DNA of 64,000 nt from Agromyces sp. ISL-38 (lineage in GTDB: Bacteria > Actinomycetota > Actinomycetes > Actinomycetales > Microbacteriaceae): NCBI RefSeq assembly GCF_018613935.1, contig NZ_JAGGPF010000010.1, positions 186,001 to 250,000 of the forward strand, read 5' to 3'. A program made the position numbers and the translations under genes. The notes beneath the pieces were generated by a model. That model was not told where the DNA came from, did no database searches, and was given only the letters and a program-made list of their open reading frames with translations. Positions within the stretch are counted from its first letter, which is position 1; each line of letters starts with the position of its first letter. This document shows, in pieces, positions 56,993 to 64,000 of the stretch.

Positions 56993-59578
56993 TCAGCGCG
57001 GCGGGACCACGTGCAGGACCTCCGACACCGCCAGGTCGTCGCATGAGGGACCCGCTGCGACCCGGTACGCACCGGGTTGCACCCGCAGGGCCCCGGCGTG
57101 CACCCAGTCGTCGGGGGCGCCGTCGATGCGCACCTCGTCGTCCCACACGGCGAGCCGCTCGGCCGCGAACCCGAGCTCGACCACGCGCACCTCGCCGGGC
57201 TCCAGGCGCACGCGCTCGAAGGCCACGAGCAGGCGGCGCGGAGCCGCCAGGCGCAGTGCCGGGTCGGGCAGCGCGTAGAGCTGCACCAGTTCCTCAGCCG
57301 CCCGGTCGCCGAGATTGCGCACGGTGACGAGCGCGCGAACGTCGCGATCGCCCGGCGCGGCGACGAGGGCGGGATGCCGGTGCGTCGGCGACGGCGGCGT
57401 CGTTTCGTCGTCGACGAGCTCGACGCGTTCGTACGCGATGCTCGAGTACGTCAGCCCGTGCCCGAACGCGAAGGCCGCCCGGCCGGGCCGGTGCCGATAG
57501 GTGGCCTGCTGGCGCAGCGTGTCGTAGTCGAACAGGTCGCCGGCCTGCGCCGGGTTGGCCGGCCACGACTGCGTGAGGCGTCCCTCGGGCTCCCGGTCGC
57601 CCGACAGCACGTCGACGAGGCCATGCCCGAGCTCCTGACCGCCGTGGCTGCTCCACACGATCGTCGCCGCGTCATCGGCGTCGCCGAGCACGTAGGGATA
57701 GCTCGACACGATCACGAGCACCGCCTGCTCTGAAGACCCGCTGGCGGCCCGCCAGACGTCGACCGCCGCGTCGGGCAGCATGAGATGCGGGCGGTCCTCC
57801 GTCTCACGGCCGGAGAGGTGCGGATCGTTGCCGACGGCGACGATCACCACGTCGGCCGCGGCCGCGGCATCCGCCACCGCGTCGAGTCCGCTTCGCACGG
57901 TGCGCACGTCGAATCGCTCCGCTTCGGCGAGCGTGACCGCCTCAGCGGCGAGCAGGCCCGCATCGCGCGCCACCCGCACCCAGCGGCCGGATCCGCGGTG
58001 CAGCAGCGACCACGTGCCGTCGGCGTGCACGTGGCGGAGGAAGCTCTCCTGCACGACCCAGCCGCCGACCCGGGAGGCGTCGGCCCGCATCGGCCAGGCC
58101 CCGCCCGTGAGCAGGCCCCCGCTGGCGTGGGAGCGCAGCGTCAGGATGCCGTCGCCCCAGTCGACGACGTCGAACAGCGATGCGGTCGACTCGCCGTCGC
58201 CCGCGGCCTCGACCACGGAGCCGGCCTCGTCGGCGACGACGTACCGGCCGTTCGAGGCGGCGCGCAGCGCGACCGTGTCAGCACCGGTCGCGACCTCGAC
58301 GGCGGCGTCGGGGAAGCGCTCCGCGAGCGCGGAGGCGAGACCCACGGAGTACGGCGGCGTGCCCGAGTACCAGTCGGTGAGCACGGTGTCGGCCATGGGA
58401 CCGACCACGGCGATCGACGCGGGCGGACGCAGCGGCAGCGCACGCCGGTCGTCGCGCAGCACGACCACCGAGCGGCCGACGGCCTCCCTGGCCAGCTCGC
58501 GGGCCGCCGGCAGGTCGATCGCGTCGGGCCCGGTCGCCGCGTACGGGTCGCCGTCGCCGTCGAACTCGCCGGTGCGCACCCGCAGTTCGAGCAGCCGCAG
58601 CACCGCCCGGTCCACGTCATCCTCGTCGAGCAGGCCGGCCTCGAGCGCAGCGGTCACGTTGTTGATGGTGGGCACGGCGTTCGCGCCGTCGTCGGTGAAC
58701 GAGTCGACGCCCGACCGCACCAGCGCCGCGGCGCCGTGCACGTGATCGGGTTGTGCACGCTGGATGTTGACGAGGAACGACGGCGCACCGGCATCCGAGA
58801 CGACCGCCAGCGATCCGTCCGACCAGCCGCGCGCCTCAGCGACCAGCTCCGGCTGCGTATGCGCGGGCGTGCCGTTCACGCGGTTGTAGGCGAGCATCAT
58901 GCCGCCGGCCACGCCCGCCTCGATGGGCTCGCGGAACGCCGGCAACTCCTCCTCGTGCAGCGTGCGCAGCGACATCTCCGACGAGGTGGCCGAGCGGTCG
59001 GTCTCGTTGTTGTAGGCGAGGAAGTGCTTGAGCGCCGGCACCGTGCGCCAGACCCGCTCGTGGTCGCCACGCAACCCGCGGCAGTACCCCGTCGCCAGGT
59101 GCGCCGTCAGGTGCGGGTCCTCGGCGTATCCCTCCTCGTTGCGCCCCCAGGCGGGATGGCGCAGCGTGTTCACGACCGGCGCCCACGCGTTGAGGCTGAC
59201 CAACGGGTCGGCGGCCTTCTTCGCGCGGACCTCGGTGGAGACGACCTCGCCGACCCGGCGGAGCAGGTCCGCATCCCACGAGGCGGCCAGGCCCACCGGC
59301 TGGGGGAACACCGTCGCCGTGCCGAGCCACGCCACGCCGTGCAGCGCCTCGCAGCCGGTGCGGAACTCGGCGATCCCGAGCCGCTCGATCGCGGGCGCCA
59401 CCTGGTGCAGCATCGCGATCCGCTCCTCGCGGGTCAGGCGGCCGAGCAGGTCGCCGGCGCGTTCGGCGGCGGGCCTGCTCGGGTCGCGGAACGGCTGGCG
59501 GAACGCGTCGCCCGTCATCACGCCGCGAGCAGGGGCGTCATGCCCGGTCTCGTCAACGTAGTCATCCGTGAACTTCAC
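56993..59578 (-). CDS. GH3 glycoside hydrolase (beta-glucosidase/beta-xylosidase type) with inserted beta-trefoil-like domain
   Basis: The 861-residue protein starts with a GH3 barrel (about 45-335): GTATVFPQPVGLAASWD, VPALKHFLAYNNETDRS and the presumed nucleophile Asp in VVSDAGAPSFLVN. An alpha/beta-sandwich domain follows, interrupted at about 440-565 by a beta-rich insert (NGRYVVADEAGSVVEA, ESFLRHVHADGTWSLLHRG, GRWVRVARD) that looks like a fascin/beta-trefoil module. An Fn3-like domain ends the protein. There is no signal peptide, so it is cytoplasmic. The GTG start overlaps the GH42 stop as GTGA. The xylose genes nearby favour beta-xylosidase activity, but this is not proven. Confidence 0.88.
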   Translation of the reverse strand: MKFTDDYVDETGHDAPARGVMTGDAFRQPFRDPSRPAAERAGDLLGRLTREERIAMLHQVAPAIERLGIAEFRTGCEALHGVAWLGTATVFPQPVGLAASWDADLLRRVGEVVSTEVRAKKAADPLVSLNAWAPVVNTLRHPAWGRNEEGYAEDPHLTAHLATGYCRGLRGDHERVWRTVPALKHFLAYNNETDRSATSSEMSLRTLHEEELPAFREPIEAGVAGGMMLAYNRVNGTPAHTQPELVAEARGWSDGSLAVVSDAGAPSFLVNIQRAQPDHVHGAAALVRSGVDSFTDDGANAVPTINNVTAALEAGLLDEDDVDRAVLRLLELRVRTGEFDGDGDPYAATGPDAIDLPAARELAREAVGRSVVVLRDDRRALPLRPPASIAVVGPMADTVLTDWYSGTPPYSVGLASALAERFPDAAVEVATGADTVALRAASNGRYVVADEAGSVVEAAGDGESTASLFDVVDWGDGILTLRSHASGGLLTGGAWPMRADASRVGGWVVQESFLRHVHADGTWSLLHRGSGRWVRVARDAGLLAAEAVTLAEAERFDVRTVRSGLDAVADAAAAADVVIVAVGNDPHLSGRETEDRPHLMLPDAAVDVWRAASGSSEQAVLVIVSSYPYVLGDADDAATIVWSSHGGQELGHGLVDVLSGDREPEGRLTQSWPANPAQAGDLFDYDTLRQQATYRHRPGRAAFAFGHGLTYSSIAYERVELVDDETTPPSPTHRHPALVAAPGDRDVRALVTVRNLGDRAAEELVQLYALPDPALRLAAPRRLLVAFERVRLEPGEVRVVELGFAAERLAVWDDEVRIDGAPDDWVHAGALRVQPGAYRVAAGPSCDDLAVSEVLHVVPPR

Positions 59579-61659
59579 GCCGTTCGCCTTTCGCTCAGTA
59601 CTCTCACGTCTTCGGGTGCCACGACGACGGTGGCTCCCGTGCGCTCATCGGTCAGGAGATCGACCGCGCCGGTCGGCACGTGGACTGAGACGGGTTCGTC
59701 CCCGTGGTTCAGCAGGAACAGGAGGGAGCCGCGACGCACCGCCTGGAGGCCGGGCGGCAGGAACTCGTGGCGCGCGTCGGCCGGCAGGTCGTGTGCCTCG
59801 GCAGACGGCTGCAGGGCGCCGTGCACCCCGGCGTATGCGAGCACCTCGTGCAGCACCGCCGACAGCAGGTCGTCCGACGGCACCGCGCCGACGTACCAGG
59901 CGACGCCGTTCCCGACCGCGTTCCGGGTGACCGCGGGACGGCCGGCGAGGAGGCCGGTCGCGAAGGTCGCGCGGACCTCGGCGCCGTCGGCGCGCAGCTT
60001 CTCCGCGATGGTCGAGGCCGCGAGCTCGCCGTCAGGAGTCCAGCCCGCCGCGGCGCGAATCGGCGTCGTGCCGGGCAGCGGGCACCATTCCTCGCCGCTC
60101 ACGCCGACGAGGTCGCGCAGCAGCACAGGCGATCTGCCCTGCAGGATGTGACCGCGTTCGTCGGCGACACCGCTGAACGGACCGATCGCCAGATGAGCGC
60201 CGGCGGCGACGGCGTCGTGAAGTGCAGCGGCGGCGGCCGGCTCGATCACGTAACTGTGCGGCACGAGAATCGCGCGGTACGCCGAGAGGTCGTCACCCGG
60301 CGCGACGATGTCGGCGGAGATGCCGCGCCGCCACAGTTCGCGATACCAGCGCCTGAGCTGCTCGAGGGTGGAGAGCCGATCGGTGGGCCGGCCCGGTGTC
60401 TCGCCGGCCCACCAGCTCGTCCAGTCGAAGAGCAATGCGACGTCGGCGGATACCGTGGTGCCGACGACCTCGCGCAGCGCGCGCAGCTCGGCGCCCTGCC
60501 TGCAGATCCCGGCGAAGACCTCGGTATCGGCGCCGGCGTGCGGCAACATGCCGGAGTGGAAGCGTTCCGCGCCGGCGCGGGACTGGCGCCATTGGAAGTA
60601 GCAAATGGCGTCGGCGCCGCGCGCGACGGCCTGCAGCGAGTCGAGCCGGGCGCGCGCGGGCGACTTCGGCACGTTGTGCGGCCGCCACGACATGGTGGCG
60701 GCCTGCTCCATGAGCATCCAGGGGCGGCCCCCGCCGAGGGAGCGCATCAGGTCCTGCACGAGGGCGTAGTCGGCGGGCGAGTCCGGGTCGGAGGGGTCCG
60801 GGTACTGGTCGTCGGCGATGACGTCGACCTCGCCGGCCCACGACCGGTAGTCGACGTGCTCGAACGGCCCCATGAAGTTCGTCGTGATCGCTTGCCTCGC
60901 CCCGGCGTCCCGGATCGCGTCGCGGAGTTCGACATAGCAGCGCAGCAACTGGTCGGAGGTGTACCGACGGAAGTCGAGCGACTGCGTCGGGTTGACCAGG
61001 TACGGCATGCGCCGCGGCGGCATGATCTCCTCGAAGTCGTCGTATCGCTGCGACCAGAAGGTCGTCGCCCAGGCCTCGTTGAGCTGCTCGATGGTGCCGT
61101 AGCGAGCACGCAGCCAGCTGCGGAACTCGCGGGCGGCCTCGTCGCCGAAGTCGAGTTGTCCGAACTCGTTGCCGACATGCCACATGTGCACGGCCGGATG
61201 ATCGGCGTACCTCGCGACGAGGTCGCGCGTGATCGCGAGCGCGTGCTCGCGATAGACCCTCGACGCGGGGGAGAACTGGTTGCGCGAACCGGCGACGAGG
61301 CGCACGCCGTCGGGGTCGACGGGCAGGGTCTCGGGATGCCGCACCCCGAGCCAGGGCGGCGGCGACGCGGTGGGCGTGGCGAGGTCGACGGCGATGCCGG
61401 CAGCGTGCAGCAGGTCGAGCACCTCATCGAGCCAGGCGAAGTCGCGCACACCGGGAGACGGCTCGATGCGCGCCCAGCTGAAGACGCCGACCGTGACCAG
61501 GTTGACGCCGGCCTGCTGCATCAGCTCGACGTCTTCCCGCCAGACCGACGGCTCCCACTGCTCGGGGTTGTAGTCGCCGCCGAACAGGATGCCGCGTTCG
61601 GCCGTCAAGGTCCCGAATGCGCCGGTGGCAGGTGTCTCCATCGACATTTTCTCTCTCAT
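59575..61659 (-). CDS. Beta-galactosidase, glycoside hydrolase family 42
   Basis: The 694-residue GH42 enzyme starts ERGILFGGDYNPEQWEPSVWREDVELM. The acid/base Glu is in MWHVGNEFGQLDF and the nucleophile Glu in WMLMEQAATMSWRP. A trimerisation-type domain (about 400-600) and a small C-terminal beta domain follow. It is cytoplasmic. GH42 enzymes cleave beta-galactosides or galacto-oligosaccharides, and some act on arabinosides. It begins the GH42-GH3 operon and is divergent from GH95 across a shared LacI-type operator. The start could also be the ATG at 61647 or 61641, which have better ribosome binding sites. Confidence 0.92.
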   Translation of the reverse strand: MREKMSMETPATGAFGTLTAERGILFGGDYNPEQWEPSVWREDVELMQQAGVNLVTVGVFSWARIEPSPGVRDFAWLDEVLDLLHAAGIAVDLATPTASPPPWLGVRHPETLPVDPDGVRLVAGSRNQFSPASRVYREHALAITRDLVARYADHPAVHMWHVGNEFGQLDFGDEAAREFRSWLRARYGTIEQLNEAWATTFWSQRYDDFEEIMPPRRMPYLVNPTQSLDFRRYTSDQLLRCYVELRDAIRDAGARQAITTNFMGPFEHVDYRSWAGEVDVIADDQYPDPSDPDSPADYALVQDLMRSLGGGRPWMLMEQAATMSWRPHNVPKSPARARLDSLQAVARGADAICYFQWRQSRAGAERFHSGMLPHAGADTEVFAGICRQGAELRALREVVGTTVSADVALLFDWTSWWAGETPGRPTDRLSTLEQLRRWYRELWRRGISADIVAPGDDLSAYRAILVPHSYVIEPAAAAALHDAVAAGAHLAIGPFSGVADERGHILQGRSPVLLRDLVGVSGEEWCPLPGTTPIRAAAGWTPDGELAASTIAEKLRADGAEVRATFATGLLAGRPAVTRNAVGNGVAWYVGAVPSDDLLSAVLHEVLAYAGVHGALQPSAEAHDLPADARHEFLPPGLQAVRRGSLLFLLNHGDEPVSVHVPTGAVDLLTDERTGATVVVAPEDVRVLSERRTA

Positions 61660-61667
61660 CTGTGCGA

Positions 61668-61687
61668 TTGTCGAAGCGCTTCAACAA
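61668..61687. promoter_or_regulatory. LacI-family operator between GH42 and GH95
   Basis: TTGTCGAAGCGCTTCAACAA is a 20-nt palindrome with one mismatched pair and the central GCGC that LacI-family sugar repressors recognise. It lies between the GH95 -10 and the GH42 start, so one repressor could shut both directions. Confidence 0.7.
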
Positions 61688-61695
61688 CGAGACCA

Positions 61696-61701
61696 TATAC
61701 T
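61696..61701 (+). promoter_or_regulatory. -10 element of GH95
   Basis: TATACT is 5/6 matched to TATAAT. It ends 6 nt before the GTG at 61708, leaving no room for a 5' UTR. The LacI-type operator covers the -35 region. Confidence 0.6.
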
Positions 61702-61707
61702 AGCCAC

Positions 61708-64000
61708 GTGCCGATGTCCACGATGCTTCGCGAAGCCCTTCACGTGCTGCGTTCCGATCGCACGGCCGAGCGGTGGACCGACGCCTTCCCGGTGGGCAAC
61801 GGCGTGCGCGGGGCATCCTGTCAGGGCGGCCCCGGCGCCGAGCGTTTGTGGCTGAACGACATCACCGCGTGGTCCGGCATACCCGGCGATCCGTTGGCCG
61901 GCGTCGCCGATCGCGGTGACGCCGCACTCGACGCGGTGCGCGCCGCCATCGCTCGCGGCGATGCCGCAGAGGCCGAACGGCTCCTCCTGCGTCAGCAGAC
62001 CCCGTGGGTGCAGGCGTTCCTGCCGCTGGGCTGGATCGACGTCGAGGTCGACGGCGTCTTCGGCGACGGATGCCGCCGCAGTCTCGACCTCACGACGGCG
62101 ACCGCCCGGCTCGAGTACGGGCGCGTGCGGCACGAGACCTGGGCGGACTCCGCTGGCGGCGCGATCGTGCATCGAATCGAGTCGGATGCTCCGGTGCGCG
62201 TGCGGCTGCGCGTCGGGAGCCTGCTTCGACCGGCCGGGCCGGATACCGCCGTGCCGAACGGCCTCGTCCGTGAACTGCTGCTGCCGATCGACGTGGCCCC
62301 GGGGCACGCGACCACGTCGGAACCGGTCCGCTACGGCGAGGGGCGCAACGGCGCGATCGCCGTGCGGTCGGCGGGCGCGGCATCCATCGAGCACGGAATG
62401 CTGGTCACCGAGCCCGCACGCACCCACACCTTCGTCATCGGCACCGCGACGGCGCCGTCGATTCCCGGTGAGCCCGAGTCGGATGCCGATGCCCCGACCA
62501 GGGCGGTCGCCGCACTGGGTGAGATCGGGGCGGATGCGGCCGCCGAGGCCACCCGGCGATACGAGGCGCACCTCGCCGCACACCGCGAGCTGTACCTGCG
62601 CTGCGCAGTGACGCTCCCGTCGGCAGACGATGCGGTCGAGCTCAGCACCGAGGAGCGGATCGCGGCCGCACAGGGGCGCCCCGACCCCGGGCTCGCCGCC
62701 CTCCTCTTCCACTACGGCCGCTATCTGCTGCTGTCCTCGTCGCGGCACACCGGGCTGCCGCTCACGCTGCAGGGCCTGTGGAACGCGGAGATTCCGGGCC
62801 CGTGGTCGAGCGCGTACACGACGAACATCAATCTGCAGATGGCGTACTGGGCCGCCGAGACGACGGCGCTCAGCGAGTGCCACACCCCGCTGCTGCGTTT
62901 CATCCGGCGGCTCGCCGCAGGATCCGGTGCCACTGTCGCGCGCGAACTGCACGGCGCCGACGGCTGGGCGGCGCACCACAACTCCGACGCCTGGGGGCAT
63001 GCGGCACCGGTCGGAGCGGGCCACGGCGATCCGGCCTGGGCGTTCTGGCCGATGGGGGGCGTCTGGCTGAGCCTGCACCTCTGGGAGCGCTACGCGTTCA
63101 CCGGCGACATCGACGAGCTGCGCGCGCAGTCGTGGCCGGTACTCGCCTCGGCCGCGCAGTTCGCGCTGTCGTGGATCCAGGCCGACGGCACACGGACCTA
63201 CACCAGCCCCTCGACCTCGCCCGAGAACCACTTCCTCGCAGACGACGGCACCGTGACCGGCGTCGGCGAGTCCTCGACGATGGACGTCGCGCTGCTCCGT
63301 GCCCTGGCGACGGCCTGCGTGCGGGCGGCGGCCGTGCTCGGCGTCGACGAGTCGTGGATCGCCGAGCTTCTCGCTCTGGTCACCGTGCTCCCCGACTCCG
63401 CGGTGGATGCCGACGGCACCATGCGCGAATGGGACCGGCCCCGAGAGGACACCGAGCCGCATCACCGGCACCTGTCGCACCTGGTCGGCCTGTTCCCTCT
63501 CGCGCAGATCACACCGACTCGCACACCGTCGCTCGCCGCCGCGGCGGCCGCATCGATCCTCTCCCGCGGGCGGGAATCGACCGGCTGGGCGCTGGCCTGG
63601 CGCACCGCGATGTGGGCGCGACTCGGCGACGGCGCACGCGTGCACGAACAGATCACGATGGCACTGCGTCCGGCGCCCGTCGACGGCCACGGGCACCGTG
63701 GCGGCCTGTACGCGAACGGGTTCAGCGCGCACCCGCCGTTCCAGATCGACGGGAACATCGGCCTCACCGCCGGCGTCGCAGAGGCACTGCTGCAATCGCA
63801 CGAAGAGCGGATGCTGTTGTTGCCCGCGCTGCCCCCGCAATGGCCGGCCGGAAGCGTACGCGGATTGCGCGCCAGAGGCGGCGTGACCGTCGACATCGAC
63901 TGGGAGCGCGGCGAGGTCGCGAAAGTGCGGCTTCGCAGCGACCGGCACACCACAATAGAGATGAGCGGGCCCGGTATCGGCATCCGATCCATCGTCCTCA
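61708..64000 (+). CDS. GH95 alpha-L-fucosidase/galactosidase-type glycoside hydrolase, 3' truncated by window
   Basis: The open frame gives 764 residues to the window edge without a stop, close to full GH95 length. The N-terminal beta domain has TDAFPVGNGVRGAS and RLWLNDITAWSG. The (alpha/alpha)6 catalytic domain has TTNINLQMAYWAAE (the two catalytic Asn), TSPSTSPENHF (acid/base Glu) and FQIDGNIGLTAGVAEALLQSH (Asp). The family removes terminal alpha-1,2-fucose or, in some members, alpha-galactose from plant xyloglucan and mucin. There is no signal peptide. The start may be GTG 61708 (leaderless) or ATG 61714. Confidence 0.9.
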   Translation, partial: MPMSTMLREALHVLRSDRTAERWTDAFPVGNGVRGASCQGGPGAERLWLNDITAWSGIPGDPLAGVADRGDAALDAVRAAIARGDAAEAERLLLRQQTPWVQAFLPLGWIDVEVDGVFGDGCRRSLDLTTATARLEYGRVRHETWADSAGGAIVHRIESDAPVRVRLRVGSLLRPAGPDTAVPNGLVRELLLPIDVAPGHATTSEPVRYGEGRNGAIAVRSAGAASIEHGMLVTEPARTHTFVIGTATAPSIPGEPESDADAPTRAVAALGEIGADAAAEATRRYEAHLAAHRELYLRCAVTLPSADDAVELSTEERIAAAQGRPDPGLAALLFHYGRYLLLSSSRHTGLPLTLQGLWNAEIPGPWSSAYTTNINLQMAYWAAETTALSECHTPLLRFIRRLAAGSGATVARELHGADGWAAHHNSDAWGHAAPVGAGHGDPAWAFWPMGGVWLSLHLWERYAFTGDIDELRAQSWPVLASAAQFALSWIQADGTRTYTSPSTSPENHFLADDGTVTGVGESSTMDVALLRALATACVRAAAVLGVDESWIAELLALVTVLPDSAVDADGTMREWDRPREDTEPHHRHLSHLVGLFPLAQITPTRTPSLAAAAAASILSRGRESTGWALAWRTAMWARLGDGARVHEQITMALRPAPVDGHGHRGGLYANGFSAHPPFQIDGNIGLTAGVAEALLQSHEERMLLLPALPPQWPAGSVRGLRARGGVTVDIDWERGEVAKVRLRSDRHTTIEMSGPGIGIRSIVL

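Noticed and set aside
57785..60151. 788-codon plus-strand frame over GH3 and GH42
   Set aside because: Both minus-strand glycosidases have clear catalytic motifs and a GTGA junction; the plus frame has no domain pattern.
61681..63948. 755-codon open frame antisense to GH95
   Set aside because: The plus strand encodes complete GH95 motifs through to the window edge, so the reverse frame is a shadow.

Overview
The window is GC-rich and densely coding, with many GTG/TTG starts and 1-4 nt gene overlaps. It carries the actinobacterial core order leuC-leuD-murA-plsC-gpsA-ddl-DUF3515-thiL-rsmD-recG-coaD, then yceD-rpmF-rnc, mutM, smc and ftsY. This fits a high-GC actinobacterium, most likely Microbacteriaceae (Agromyces or a relative); the genus is inference.

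Layout. 1-2600: the start of an MBL-fold hydrolase, a DagK-type lipid kinase, tRNA-Glu(CTC) with a strong terminator, and a TerC membrane protein behind a yybP-ykoY-type (Mn2+) riboswitch whose P1 3' strand can also mask the ribosome binding site. 2718-17878: a cluster of PP2C phosphatase, FHA protein, Ser/Thr kinase, FHA-like/helix-turn-helix protein, a 1748-residue cadherin/Ig-repeat surface protein, MoxR ATPase, DUF58 protein, a transglutaminase-fold protein lacking its catalytic residues, and another FHA protein. It looks like a phospho-signalling apparatus coupled to a giant cell-surface protein, and is the best candidate here for an undescribed system. 17874-30169: leucine biosynthesis preceded by a probable Leu leader peptide/attenuator, then envelope and housekeeping genes. 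30211-34910: a second MoxR-DUF58-transglutaminase module, this one with an intact-looking catalytic site. 34922-36436: yceD-rpmF-rnc.

36567-44213: a ROK regulator, a CUT1 sugar ABC transporter and a GH38 alpha-mannosidase form a mannoside-use cassette lying between rnc and mutM, which are usually close together. 44223-54135: mutM, a double-GNAT protein, smc, an LLM oxidoreductase/GH13 pair, ftsY and a small DUF2004-like protein. 54138-64000: a plant-glycan region with xylose isomerase and xylulokinase, GH3 and GH42 glycosidases in one operon, and a divergent GH95 fucosidase-type enzyme that runs off the window. The GH42/GH95 intergenic region has a LacI-type operator, and GH95 may be translated from a leaderless mRNA.

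No IS element, prophage, CRISPR array or rRNA was seen. The only gap between genes longer than 300 bases is 1215-1565 (terminator, promoter and riboswitch).
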